From assembly GCA_007858575.1 (NCBI GenBank), contig CP042279.1, positions 744,001 to 808,000 on the forward strand: a DNA stretch of 64,000 bases. The letters run 5' to 3'. Position numbers and translations under genes: made by a program. The notes under the pieces are model-generated. The model did no database searches. It was not told where the DNA came from and worked only from the letters and a program-made list of their open reading frames with translations. The DNA comes from Streptomyces sp. WAC08241. Its GTDB lineage: Bacteria; Actinomycetota; Actinomycetes; Streptomycetales; Streptomycetaceae. Shown here in pieces: positions 52,821-62,566 of this stretch (position 1 is the first letter of the stretch; each line of letters opens with the position of its first letter).

Positions 52821-53371
52821 ATGCCAGTCGATCGCACCCAGGTGCTCCGCGCCGCCGCCGCCCTGCTCACCCGCAAGGCGACCGCCACCATGGACGAGGT
52901 CGCCCGCGCCGCCGGGATCGGCCGCGCCACGCTGCACCGGCAGTTCGCCGGGCGCGACGCCCTGGTGCGAGCCCTCGAAGAGCTCGGCCTCCAGGAGCTG
53001 GAGGCGGCCCTCGACGCGGCCGCGATCGACGAGGGACCCGAGGACGAGGCCGTACGCCGGCTCGTCTCCGCGGTCGAGCCCGTCGCCCCCTGCTCTCCTT
53101 CCTCGTCACCGAGAACCAGCTCTTCGAGGGCGACCAGCAGAACGAGGGCTGGGCGCGCATCGACGCCCGGATCTCCGCGCTCTTCCGGCGCGGACAGGAG
53201 CACGGCGTCTTCCGGATCGACCTGACCCCCGCCTGGCTCACCGAAGCCCTCTACGGGCTCATCGGCTCCGGCGCCTGGGCCGTGCAGGACGGCCGGGTCG
53301 CCCCCAAGGACTTCCAGTACATGATCGTCGAGCTGCTGCTCGGCGGAGCGCGCAGGAGCGTGGAGAAGTGA
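52821..53371 (+). CDS. TetR family regulator of the adjacent MFS pump
   Basis: The HTH reads TMDEVARAAGIGRATLHRQF then AGRDALVRALEELGL. The C-terminal ligand domain has LLSFLVTENQLFEGDQQNEG and LTEALYGLIGSGAWAVQDGR. ATG 52821 (MPVDRTQVLRAAAALLTRKA); break near 53090, one C lost from a C-run before TG. About 184 residues. Its stop overlaps the MFS start, so regulator and pump form an operon under the palindrome at 52783. Confidence 0.92.
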
Positions 53372-54908
53372 CCACCCGTACCCTCAGGACCACGGCCCAT
53401 ACCGAGGGCGCGCACCGCTCCGGCCGGTGGCTCGCCCTCTCCGTCCTCGTCCTGGCCGTGCTGCTCGTGGCGGTCGACGCCACGGTGCTCGGCCTCGCCA
53501 CCCCTTCCTCTCCGAGGACCTCGAACCCACCGGCACCCAGCTCCTCTGGATCGGCGACGTCTACTCCTTCGTCATCGCCGGACTCCTGGTCTCCATGGCA
53601 GTCTCGGCGACCGCATCGGCCGCAAGAAGCTGCTGCTGATCGGCGCCACCGCCTTCGGCGCCGTCTCCGTGCTCAACGCCTACGCGACCAGCCCCGAGAC
53701 GATGATCGTCGCCCGCGCGCTGCTCGGCGTCGCCGGCGCGACCCTGATGCCGTCCACCCTGGCGCTCATCCGCAACCTCTTCCACGACCCGCGCGAGCGC
53801 AGCCTCGCCATCGGCATCTGGGGCGCCATGGCCTCGGCCGGCGCGGCCGTCGGACCGGTCGTCGGCGGCTTCCTCCTGGAGCACTTCTGGTGGGGCTCGG
53901 TTTTCCTCATCAACCTGCCCGTCATGGCCGTCCTCGTCCTTGTCGGCATCAAGCTGATCCCCGAGTCGAAGAACCCGGACCCGGGCCCCTGGGACCTGCC
54001 CAGCGTCGCGCTCTCCCTCGTCGGCATGATCGGCGTCGTCTACGCGATCAAGGAGCTGGCCTCGCACGGCCCCTCCCTCGACGCGGGCCTCGCCGCCCTC
54101 GCCGGCGCCGGCGCGCTCACCTGGTTCGTCCGCAGGCAGCTCACCCTGCCCGCGCCCCTCCTCGACATGCGCCTCTTCCGCCACCGCGGCTTCTCCGGCG
54201 CCGTCCTGGCGGACCTGCTGACCATCCTGGGCCTCTCCGGCCTGGTGTTCTTCCTGTCCCAGTTCTTCCAGTTGGTCCAGGGCCGCCAGCCCCTGGAGGC
54301 CGGGCTCGCCGAACTGCCCGCCGCGGTCGGCGCGGTCACCGCCGGTCTGGTCGCGGGCGTCGTGGCCCGCCGCTTCTCCGTACGGTCCGTGGTGGCCGGC
54401 GGCCTCGCGGCGGTCGGCCTCGCCCTCGCCGTCCTGACCGGCCTCGACCAGCACACCGGCTACCCGCTGCTCGGCTCCGCCCTGCTCGTCGTCGGCGTCG
54501 GCGCCGGCTTCTCCTTCACCGTCACCGCCGACGTGATCCTCTCCAGCGTCCCCAAGGAGCAGGCCGGTTCCGCGTCCGCCGTCTCCGAGACCGCGTACGA
54601 ACTGGGCGCCGCGCTCGGCATCGCCGTCCTCGGCTCCATCGTGACCGGCGTCTACCGGGGCTTCCCCGTCCCGGCCGGCGTCCCTCGGACGTCGCGTCGG
54701 CCGCCCACGAGTCCCTCGGCGGCGCCGTCGAGGCCTCCGGCGCCCTCGCCCCGCAGACGGCGACGGCCCTCGTCTCGGCCGGCCAGGAGGCCTTCGTCGA
54801 CGGCCTGCGGATCGCGGCCGGCGTCGGCGCGGCGGTCCTCCTCGCGACGGCGGTCGCGGCCTGGTTCCTGCTCAGGGCCAGAAGCTGGAGGACGGCGTCG
54901 AGCACTGA
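53368..54908 (+). CDS. MFS multidrug efflux transporter (DHA2, 14-helix type)
   Basis: This is a proton-coupled exporter. The N-terminal part has LALSVLVLAVLLVAVDATVL and GDRIGRKKLLLIGATAFGA (motif A), then RALLGVAGATLMPSTLALIR, GAMASAGAAVGPVVGGFLLE (motif C) and FLINLPVMAVLVLVGI. The C-terminal half has FFLSQFFQLVQGRQPLEAG and SSVPKEQAGSASAVSETAYE as in QacA/SmvA-like pumps. GTG 53368 overlaps the TetR stop. Breaks near 53508, 53600, 54685 and 54870; after repair the end is LEDGVEH at 54908, about 514 residues. Substrate unknown. Confidence 0.92.
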
Positions 54909-54927
54909 GACGCCGGCCCGCACATGA

Positions 54928-54964
54928 GGGTGCCCCGTACGGCATGACCCGTACGGGGGCACCC
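54928..54964. terminator. Terminator between MFS and acyltransferase genes
   Basis: GGGTGCCCCGTACG pairs with CGTACGGGGGCACCC (one bulged G) with an 8-base loop between two convergent genes. Confidence 0.85.
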
Positions 54965-54979
54965 CTGTGCGCAAGGGAC

Positions 54980-55649
54980 CTACGCGGCCTTCGCCTTGGT
55001 GGCGTACATGTCCACGTACTCCTGCCCGGAGAGCCGCATCACCTCGGCCATCACCGAGTCCGTCACCGCCCGCAGGACGTAGCGGTCGCGGTCCATCCCC
55101 TCATACCGCGAGAACTCCATCGCCTCGCCGAAGTGGACCGTCACCCGGCCCGGACGCGGGAAACCCGCCCCGCCCGGCTGGATCTTGTCGGTGCCGATCA
55201 TCGCGAACGGCACCACCGGCGCGCCCGTCATCAGGGTCAGCCGCGCGATGCCCGTACGCCCCCGGTACAGCCGGCCGTCGGGGAGCGGGTGCCCTCCGGG
55301 TAGATCGAGAAGACCTTGCCCTCCTCCAGGATCCGGCGGCCCGTCATCAGCGCCGCCACACCGCCCCGGCCGCCGTCCCGGTCCACCGGGATCATGCCGA
55401 CGCTGGTGAAGAACCAGGCCATCGCCCGGCCCTTGAGGCCCTTGCCCGTCACGTACTCGTCCTTGCCGATGAAGTAGACCGGACGGTCCAGGCAGATCGG
55501 CATGATCATCGAGTCGATGAAGGTCAGGTGGTTCCCCGCGAGGATCACGGGACCCGTCCCCGGGATGTTCTCGGCGCCCTCCACGCGGGGCGGAACATCA
55601 GGCGCATGGCCGGCCCGAGCACTGCCTTGATGATCGCGAGACGGGACAA
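54980..55649 (-). CDS. 1-acyl-sn-glycerol-3-phosphate acyltransferase family protein
   Basis: PlsC-type acyltransferase of phospholipid synthesis at the cytoplasmic membrane. The HX4D motif is in ILAGNHLTFIDSM, and the glycerol-phosphate binding motif in FSIYPEGTRSPDGRLYRG. The rest (RVTVHFGEAMEFSRYEGMD, VDMYATKAKAA) fits the family. TTG 55649 after GGAG gives a normal N-terminus (SRLAIIKAVLGPAMRL). Breaks near 55587 and 55287. About 222 residues. Confidence 0.9.
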
Positions 55650-55743
55650 CGTTTCTCCGGTGGGAAGCGGGTCGGGCGAAGGCGGCCGCACCGACGGTGC
55701 ACCCGGCGACGATACTCGCGGGTCACCACCGCGCGCACATCGG

Positions 55744-55776
55744 GTTCACCGAGTGGATACACAGTGTTGACACGTG
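55744..55776 (+). promoter_or_regulatory. PHO-box-like direct repeats before glpQ1-type gene
   Basis: Three 11-base units follow each other: GTTCACCGAGT, GGATACACAGT and GTTGACACGTG. Streptomyces PhoP binds 11-base direct repeats with consensus GTTCACC, and the glpQ1 phosphodiesterase gene is a known PhoP target in S. coelicolor. A further GGTCACC lies at 55721-55727. Unit 3 includes TTGACA, which could be the -35 element. Confidence 0.65.
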
Positions 55777-55889
55777 TTTCCGCCATGTTCGGCGCAGGTC
55801 TGCCGCCCGTAGGGGCTCCGTGCCTAGCGTCGGGGGCACCGCCGACAGGTGCGGGACATCACACCCCGGTCCACTCAGGAGGATCCCTT

Positions 55890-57075
55890 ATGACCCAGGG
55901 CGAACGCCGGACCCTGGCGCGGCGGACGGTTCTCGGCGCGGCGGGCGCCACCGTCCTCGGCGCCTCCACGGCCCTCACCGCCGGCACCGCGCAGGCCGCC
56001 GCCCCGGCATCGCAGGCCGCCGGGGCGAGCGGCGCGCACGGCCGGGGCCGCGGCTACCGCTCCCTCCCCGTCCCCACCGTCATCGGCCACCGCGGCGCGA
56101 GCGGCTACCGCCCCGAACACACCCTGGGCTCGTACCGGCTCGCGCTCGACCTGGGCGCCCACGTGATCGAGCAGGACCTCGTCCCCACCCGGGACGGCCA
56201 CCTGGTCTGCCGCCACGAGAACGACATCACCGGCACCACCGACGTCGCCGACCACCCCGAGTTCGCCTCCCGGAAGACCACCAGGACCGTCGACGGCACC
56301 GCGCTCACCGGCTGGTTCACCGAGGACTTCACCCTCGCCGAGCTCAAGACCCTGCGGGCGAAGGAGCGCATCCCGGGCAACCGCCAGGAGAACACCCTCT
56401 ACGACGGACGCTGGACGGTCCCCACCTTCGAGGAGGTGCTGCGCTGGGCCGACGAGGAGGGCCGCCGCCGGGGCCGCGAGGTCTGGCTGTACGTCGAGAC
56501 CAAGCACCCCAGCTACTTCCGCTCCCTCGGCCTCGGCCTGGAGGAGCGGCTCGCCAGGCTGCTGCGCCGGTACGGACGCCACCGCGCGCACTCCCCGGTC
56601 ATCCTCCAGTCCTTCGAACCGAGCAGCATCCAGCGCCTGGCGAAGCTGGTCGACGCCCCCGGCGTGGTCCTGCTCTCCGGCGCGGGCAGCCGCCCCTGGG
56701 ACTTCACCGAGGCCGGGGACCCGCGCACGGTCGCGGACCTGATCACCCCCGAGGGCCTGCGGTGGATCTCCTCGTACGCGAAGGGCATCGGGCCCACGCT
56801 CGACCTGGTGATCCCCGGGACGCGGCCGGCCGGCTCGGCACCCCGACCACCCTGGTCCGCGACGCGCACGCGGCCGGGCTCGTCCTCCACCCGTACACGC
56901 ACCGCAACGAGAACGCCTTCCTGCCCGCCGAGTTCCGCCGGGGCACCGACCCGAACGCCTACGGCGACTCCTTCGGGGCCCTGAGGAAGTACCTGGAGAC
57001 GGGCATCGACGGCATCTTCTCCGACAACCCGGACACGGCCCTGCTCGCCGCCGCGGACTCACCGCCCGCCGCTGA
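55890..57075 (+). CDS. glpQ1: Secreted glycerophosphodiester phosphodiesterase
   Basis: The enzyme hydrolyses glycerophosphodiesters outside the cell to supply glycerol-3-phosphate. A Tat signal is visible (RTLARRTVLGAAGATVLGAS, cleavage near AQAAA). Catalytic motifs are VIGHRGASGYRPEHT, EQDLVPTRDGHLVCRHEN and YVETKHPSYF; the C-terminal DNPDTALLAAAD closes the barrel. ATG 55890 follows AGGAGG. Breaks near 56817 and 57065; a strong hairpin at 57082 supports the stop at 57073-57075 rather than the in-frame stop at 57178. The glpQ1 name rests on synteny with SCO1565 from memory. PhoP control is suggested by upstream repeats. Confidence 0.9.
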
Positions 57076-57081
57076 CGCGCC

Positions 57082-57105
57082 GCGGGCCCGGACCCCCGGG
57101 CCCGC
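57082..57105 (+). terminator. Terminator of the glpQ1-type gene
   Basis: GCGGGCCCGG pairs perfectly with CCGGGCCCGC over 10 bp with a 4-base loop. Confidence 0.8.
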
Positions 57106-57174
57106 ACGACCCCTCCCGGGTGGTTTACGCCCCGTACCGCAACCACGGGCGCGTACCCCGGCATCGTGCGGGGC

Positions 57175-57770
57175 ATGACCACCCCAGCCACCTCCGCACC
57201 CACCCCCGACACCCCCGCACCCACCTCCGACGCAGCCGACGCGTCGGCCGGTCTCCTCGCCGAGCTCGCCCCGCTCCTCGCCGCCGAGTCGGACGCCGAG
57301 GCGCCGGCCGCCGGCGTCGACCCTGGAGACCTGGAACAGGCCGTCTGGCTCCGCCTCCTGGAGCGCCTCCGGGAGACCGGCGCCCCCGAGCGGCCCGCCG
57401 AGTGGCTGCGCCGGGCCGTCCGGGCCGAGGCCCGCCGCGCCCGCAGGACCAGCGACCGGGAACGCCCCTACCGGGACGAACCCGCCCACGAGCCGGGCGG
57501 TGCCGAGCCCCACGGCTCCCCGGAGCACTCCCTGCTCGCTGCCGAGGGCCGCCGCGCCCTGCGCGCCGCCGTCACCCGCACCCCGGCCGCTGCCCCGGCG
57601 TCCTCACCGCGATGCTCGACCCGCAGGACCCCACCTACCGCGAAATCGCAGGAGAGTTGGGTATCTCACAGGGGAGTCTGGGGCCGACACGTTCCCGTTG
57701 CCTGGGATGCCTGCGCAGAATGCTGGCTGCAGAGGTTCCCGCCCCCGGCCGTCGGGGAAGGGTGTGTTGA
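57175..57770 (+). CDS. Small sigma-70-like RNA polymerase sigma factor
   Basis: The protein begins with a Pro/Ala/Ser-rich leader (MTTPATSAPTPDTPAPTSD). A helical part reading DLEQAVWLRLLERLRETGAP and AEWLRRAVRAEARRARR resembles sigma region 2. The C-terminal HTH is YREIAGELGISQGSLGPTRS then RCLGCLRRMLA, a region 4 with the usual spacing. ATG 57175, one break near 57598. About 198 residues. Region 2 is weakly conserved so the promoter specificity is unclear. No anti-sigma gene is adjacent. Confidence 0.8.
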
Positions 57771-57806
57771 ACCGATGATCGACAGATGAGCGGGAGGCGT
57801 GCACAC

Positions 57807-58289
57807 ATGGGCCTGAGTGTGACCATCTCAGCGGCGGACGCGCGGGACGCGGAGCAGATCCTGAAGCTGCAGTACCTCTGCTACCAGAGCGAGGCGGAGC
57901 TCTACGGGGACTGGTCCATCGAACCGCTCACCCAGTCGCTCGACGCCCTGCGCGCCGAACTGGAGGAGGGCACGGGCTCGTGGCCCGTCTCGGCGACGAG
58001 GTCGTCGCCTCCGTGCGGGCCCGCGTCGACGAGGACGGCACCGTACGGATCGCCAAGCTCATCGTCCACCCGCGGATGCGGCGGCACGGCCTCGGCGGCC
58101 GGCTCCTGGACGCCATCGAGCGCCACTTCGCCACCGGGGCCCCACCCCTCCGCCAAGCGCTTCCGGCTCTTCACCGGCCACCGCAGCGAGGTCAACCTGC
58201 GCCTCTACCGCAGCAAGGGGTACGCGCAGGTCGCCACCCGGGAACTCGGCCCCGGCTCACCCTGGTGACTCCTGGAGAAGGCCGCCTAG
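57807..58289 (+). CDS. GNAT family N-acetyltransferase
   Basis: The acetyl-CoA motif is IAKLIVHPRMRRHGLGGRLL, with the strand before it (GDEVVASVRARVDEDGTVR) and the strand after it (FRLFTGHRSEVNLRLYRSKG) typical of GNAT. ATG 57807 (MGLSVTISAADARDAEQ) with GGGAGG ten bases upstream is preferred over ATG 57786. Breaks near 57978, 58140 and 58262; the repaired end is LVTLEKAA at 58289. About 160 residues. The substrate is unknown. Confidence 0.85.
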
Positions 58290-58299
58290 GAACAACGCC

Positions 58300-58708
58300 C
58301 TAGACGACCCTGGACCGCCGCAGCCACCAGATCCCGGTCAGCGGCAGCAGCACCGGAATGAAGACGTAGCCGTAGCCGAAGTCCGACCAGACCGTCGCGT
58401 CCGGAAGGCGGACGGCTCGACCAGCGTCCAGGTCCCCACGACCAGCACGCCTGCGAGCTCGGCGGCGCAGCACACCAGCGCTGCCCTGCGGGCTCCTCTC
58501 CCCGCCCCGTACCAGCGTGTACGTGATGAAGACGTAGACGACGGCCGCCACCGCCGACAGGGGAGTACGCGAGCGGCGCCCGGTCGAACTCGGTGGCGAT
58601 CTGGTAGATCGAGCGGGAGACCGCGCCGACCGACATCACGCCGTACAGCCAGACGAGCAGCATGCCCGGTCCCTTGACCAGGCGGGTCGTTCCCTCGGTC
58701 GCGGTCAT
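58300..58708 (-). CDS. Small integral membrane protein
   Basis: The sequence MTATEGTTRLVKGPGMLLVW opens the protein, followed by LYGVMSVGAVSRSIYQIA, SAVAAVVYVFITYTLVRGGE, LAGVLVVGTWTLVEPSAF and FGYGYVFIPVLLPLTGIWWL. That gives four membrane helices in about 137 residues. I recognise it only as a conserved Streptomyces membrane protein without known function. Breaks near 58560 and 58410. ATG 58708 lies two bases past the stop of the upstream partner gene, so both form an operon. Confidence 0.75.
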
Positions 58709-58710
58709 GG

Positions 58711-59072
58711 TCAGCCCACCGTCCAGATGTCGTAGAGACGCACTTCGAGCACGGCCAGGACGACCGCGCCGGCCGCCACGGTCGCCGAGCCCCACCGGCT
58801 GCGCTCCGCGAGCGACATGAACCCGGCGATCGGCACCGCGCACAGCGCGCCGAGCAGATAGGCGACGAAGATCGTCGTCCCTCCTCGGCCTTCTCGCCCC
58901 GCACGAGCTGCACGATGCCGACGATCAACTGGACCAGGACCAGGAAGGTCACCACGGCCATGCCGATGAAGTGCCAGTCCTTGGTCGGCCGGTCGCGGAA
59001 GGCGGCGAAGCCGCACCAGGCGGCGAGGGCGAGCGCGGCCGCGGAGACCGCGACCGTCAGGGCGTCGAGCAT
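58711..59072 (-). CDS. Small integral membrane protein, operon partner
   Basis: MLDALTVAVSAAALALAAWC begins the first helix; WHFIGMAVVTFLVLVQLIVG, IFVAYLLGALCAVPIAGFMS and SATVAAGAVVLAVLEVRLYD are the other three. About 120 residues with one break near 58880. The family and role are unknown to me. It overlaps nothing but is tightly linked to the next membrane gene, suggesting the two subunits form one complex. Confidence 0.75.
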
Positions 59073-59135
59073 GCGCCCGAGGGTATTACGGTCCGAATGA
59101 CCCGATGCGCGCGGCCCTCCCCGTGACGCGCACGG

Positions 59136-59179
59136 CCCTCCCCGTCTCCTCCCGCCACCCTCCCCGTCTCCTCCCGCCG
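59136..59179. repeat. 22-bp tandem duplication
   Basis: Two copies of a C/T-rich 22-base unit starting CCCTCCCCGTCTCC lie at 59136-59157 and 59158-59179 in the 330-base gap before the met leader. I see no gene in this gap on either strand. Confidence 0.75.
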
Positions 59180-59325
59180 CCCTCCCTCCGTAGCCCCCGC
59201 CGCCCTCCGCGCCCGCGTGGCCTTGGCCACAGAACGACCCCCACCGGGCCCCCGCCCGCACCCGCCGATCACCCCGTCCCCGCAGGCCGCGCAAGGGAAG
59301 AGAAGCGGAAGGGAAGCCTCCAGGG

Positions 59326-59366
59326 CTGTCCGAATACCGTCTCAACGACGTCCGCTATTCGGACAG
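59326..59366. promoter_or_regulatory. Inverted repeat ahead of the metNIQ leader
   Basis: CTGTCCGAATA (59326-59336) and TATTCGGACAG (59356-59366) are perfectly complementary 11-base arms with a 19-base spacer, about 40 bases before the leader ORF. They could be paired binding sites of a methionine-responsive regulator. TTTACT at 59393-59398 is a possible -10, which would start the transcript at the leader ATG. Confidence 0.6.
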
Positions 59367-59405
59367 TCCCCTTCGTCCACGACCGTGCGTGCTTTACTTG
59401 CAGAC

Positions 59406-59492
59406 ATGACCACGACGAGCAGCCGCACCCTTGCGACCGAGGCGATCACGACGCCCGGTGCTCGTTGTATGTGTCGAATGTGCGCCATCTGA
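59406..59492 (+). CDS. Cys/Met-rich leader peptide of metNIQ
   Basis: ATG 59406 opens a 28-residue frame, MTTTSSRTLATEAITTPGAR followed by CMCRMCAI and TGA 59490-59492. Five of the last eight residues are Cys or Met. No protein-coding gene intervenes before metN 189 bases further on. Short uORFs rich in the amino acid of the operon they precede act in attenuation, and Cys-rich ones occur before sulfur genes in mycobacteria. Here methionine/cysteine-tRNA supply would be sensed. This role is inference, as is translation. Confidence 0.55.
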   Translation: MTTTSSRTLATEAITTPGARCMCRMCAI

Positions 59493-59681
59493 GGGCTCCC
59501 GCCGATTTTCGCGCCCCGAAGCGAGACCGACGGCCGCGCCGGACCCCCGCCCCACGGCGGCGGACCGTGCCCGCCCCGCGCACCTGCCGACGCCCGGCCA
59601 CCCGCCGGACCGGTCCCGTGCGCCTGACTGTCCGATGACGAATGCCCCGTGCGTGACGGACCCCGCGTCGCGCACTCGACA

Positions 59682-60772
59682 GTGACGGAAACCCCTGTGA
59701 TCACCACTTCGGGCCTGACCAAGGTCTACGAGTCGCGCGGCCGCCAGGTCACCGCTCTGGACGGCGTCGACCTCCACGTCCGCGAGGGCGAGGTGTTCGG
59801 CGTGATCGGCCAGAGCGGCGCCGGCAAGTCCTCCCTCATCCGCTGCGTCAACCTCCTGGAGCGCCCCACCTCCGGCACGGTGACCGTCGACGGCGTCGAC
59901 CTCACCGCCCTCGCCGGGAAGGGCCGCCGCGCGGCAGGGACCTGCGCCGGGCGCGCAGCAGCATCGGCATGGTCTTCCAGCACTTCAACCTGCTGTCCTC
60001 CCGCACGGTCAAGGACAACGTCGAACTCCCCTGGAGATCCTCGGCATATCGGGGCCGAGCGCTCCCGCCGCGCCCTGGAACTCTCGACCTCGTCGGCCTC
60101 GCCGACAAGGCCAAGGCCTACCCCGCCCAGCTCTCCGGCGGCCAGAAGCAGCGCGTCGGCATCGCCCGCGCCCTCGCCGGCAAGCCCAAGGTCCTCTCTC
60201 CGACGAGGCCACCAGCGCCCTCGACCCGGAGACCACCCGCTCCATCCTCCAGCTCCTGCGCGACCTCAACCAGCAGCTCGGCCTCACCGTCCTGCTCATC
60301 ACGCACGAGATGGACGTCGTCAAGACCGTCTGCGACTCCGCCGCCCTCATGCAGCACGGGCGCGTCGTCGAGTCCGGCACCGTCGGCGAACTGCTCGCCA
60401 CCCCGGCTCCCAGTTGGCCGCCGAGCTCTTCCCGGTCAGCGGCGCCCCCACCGGCCCCGACCGCACGGTCGTCGACGTCACCTTCCACGGCGAGGCCGCG
60501 ACCCGGCCGGTCATCTCCCAGCTCTCCCGCACGTACAACATCGACATCTCGATCCTCGGGGCGGCGATGGACACCGTCGGCGGCAAGCAGATCGGCCGGA
60601 TGCGGATCGAACTGCCCGGGCGGTACGAGGAGAACGTCGTCCCGGTCGGCTTCTGCGGGAGCAGGGCCTCCAGGTCGAGGTCGTGGAAGAAGCCGGGACC
60701 ACCGAAGAAACGACCGACCGGGAACCGGTGTCCGACGCGGCGACCGTGCTGGTGAAGGAAGGTGCCAAGTGA
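59682..60772 (+). CDS. metN: Methionine ABC transporter ATP-binding protein
   Basis: Walker A is [17 protein letters not shown], the Q-loop follows in [16 protein letters not shown], the ABC signature is [15 protein letters not shown], Walker B is [12 protein letters not shown] and the H-loop is [10 protein letters not shown]-terminal NIL domain ([20 protein letters not shown] onward) regulates transport by methionine, as in MetN. Breaks near 59935, 60045, 60195, 60408 and 60655. GTG 59682 or GTG 59697 are both possible; no clear ribosome-binding site separates them. The stop overlaps the metI start. Confidence 0.95.
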
Positions 60773-61436
60773 CCTGGTCCGAGATGCAGCCCCTGCTGGA
60801 GCAGGGCACCGTCGACACCCTCTACATGGTCCTGTGGGCCACGTTCGTCACCGTCCTCGGCGGCCTGCCGCTCGGCATCCTCCTCGTCCTCACGGACAAG
60901 GGCGGACTGCTCCAGAACCGGCCGGTGAACAAGGTCGTCGGCGCGATCGTGAACGTGGGGCGCTCGCTCCCCTTCATCATCCTGCTGATCGCCCTGATCC
61001 CCTTCACCACCTTCGTCGTCGGCACCTTCATCGGCCCGACCGCGATGATCGTGCCGCTCGCCATCGGCGCCATCCCCTTCTTCGCGCGCCTCGTCGAGAC
61101 CGCGATCCGCGAGGTCGACCACGGACTCGTCGAAGCCGTCCAGGCCATGGGCGGCGGCATCCCCACCATCGTCCGCAAGGTCCTGCTCCCGCAGGCCCTG
61201 CCCTCCCTGGTCTCGGGCGTCACCACCACCGTGATCGTGCTCATCGGCTACTCCGCGATGGCCGGCGCGGTCGGCGGCGAAGGCCTCGGCTCCAAGGCCG
61301 TCACCTACGGCTACCAGCGCTTCGACACCACCTTCATGCTCGTCACGGTGGTCGTCCTGGTCGTGATCGTAACCGTCGTCCAGCTCATCGGCGACGGAGT
61401 CGTCCGACTCTCGCCCGCCGGGGCCGCACGGCCTGA
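60769..61436 (+). CDS. metI: Methionine ABC transporter permease
   Basis: This is a five-helix permease. Signs are [39 protein letters not shown], and the coupling-helix EAA region [20 protein letters not shown] then [16 protein letters not shown] 60769 overlaps the metN stop. One break near 61409 (one C missing in ...CTCCTCGCC) separates the natural end LLARRGRTA, stop 61434-61436. About 222 residues. Confidence 0.95.
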
Positions 61437-61530
61437 GGCCGTCCTGCCCCGCCCCCGACTTCGTCCTTCGAAGAACAGTCCGGACTTGTTGTCCAGACGC
61501 CTACCACTCCACCCGAAAGAGGCACTCTTC

Positions 61531-62387
61531 GTGCGCAAGAACATCAAGCTCACCGCCGGCGTCGCCGCCACCGCAGCCCTCGCCCTCGGCCTGAGCGCCT
61601 GCGGCACCTCCTCCGACCCGTCCTCCTCCAAGGACTCGGCCGGCGCCGCCGATAAGCCCTCGTCGTCGCCGCGTCCCCGACGCCGCACGCCGACATCCTC
61701 AACTACGTCAAGGACAACCTGGCCGAGAAGGCGGGCCTGAAGCTGGAGGTGAAGGAGTTCACGGACTACGTCCTGCCGAACACCGCCACCCAGTCCGGCC
61801 AGGTCGACGCCAACTTCTTCCAGCACAAGCCGTACCTCGACGACTTCAACCAGAAGAACAAGACCACCATCGTCCCCGTGGTCAACGTCCACCTGGAGCC
61901 GCTCGGCCTCTACTCCAAGAAGCTCAAGTCGCTGAAGGACGTCAAGCCCGGCCAGACCGTCGCCGTCCCCAACGACACCACCAACGGCGGCCGCGCGCTC
62001 CAGCTCCTCGCCGAGAACGGCCTGATCACCCTCAAGGACGGCGTCGGCACCAACGCCAAGCTCTCCGACATCACCGACAAGAAGGGCCTGGAGTTCAAGG
62101 AGCTGGAGGCCGCCACCGTGCCCCGCGCCCTGAACGACGTGGACGCCGCCGTCATCAACGGCAACTACGCCCTCGAGGCCAAGTTGGAGCCGGCGAAGGA
62201 CGCCATCGCCCTGGAGAAGGCCGAGGGCAACCCGTACGCCAACTTCCTCGCCGTCAAGGAGGGCAACGAGAAGGACGCCCGCGTGCAGAAGCTCGCCGAG
62301 CTCCTCAACTCGCCCGAGGTGAAGAAGTTCATCGAGGACACCTACAAGGGCTCGGTCATCCCGGCCTTCGGCGCCCCCAAGGAGTAA
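61531..62387 (+). CDS. metQ: Methionine-binding lipoprotein
   Basis: This is the solute-binding protein. A lipoprotein signal is visible ([20 protein letters not shown], lipobox LSAC), followed by [20 protein letters not shown], the ligand-binding stretch [16 protein letters not shown], and [20 protein letters not shown]. The C-terminal [16 protein letters not shown] is typical of MetQ. GTG 61531 follows GAAAGAGG. One break near 61667 (CCCCTC to CCCTC). About 285 residues. A hairpin follows 47 bases later. Confidence 0.95.
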
Positions 62388-62433
62388 CCGCCGTCCGAGG
62401 GGCCGTCAGACCGGTTCCCCGTACGCTCCTTGA

Positions 62434-62475
62434 GCGGAAGGCCCCGCACCCCGTCCGGTGCGCGGGGCCTTCCGC
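62434..62475 (+). terminator. Terminator of metNIQ
   Basis: GCGGAAGGCCCCGCACC pairs with GGTGCGCGGGGCCTTCCGC (two unpaired bases) with a 6-base loop, 47 bases after metQ. Confidence 0.85.
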
Positions 62476-62566
62476 CGTATCCGACCCGGCCATGCGCACC
62501 GGCGGTGGCATGCTGCATGCTGTGCGTTCACGGTCGATTCGGACGGTCCACGGCATGGAGCTGCGC

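Noticed and set aside
59493..59681. SAM riboswitch before metN
   Set aside because: I could not find a convincing SAM-I or SAM-II core; only GC-rich sequence with no clear conserved motif.
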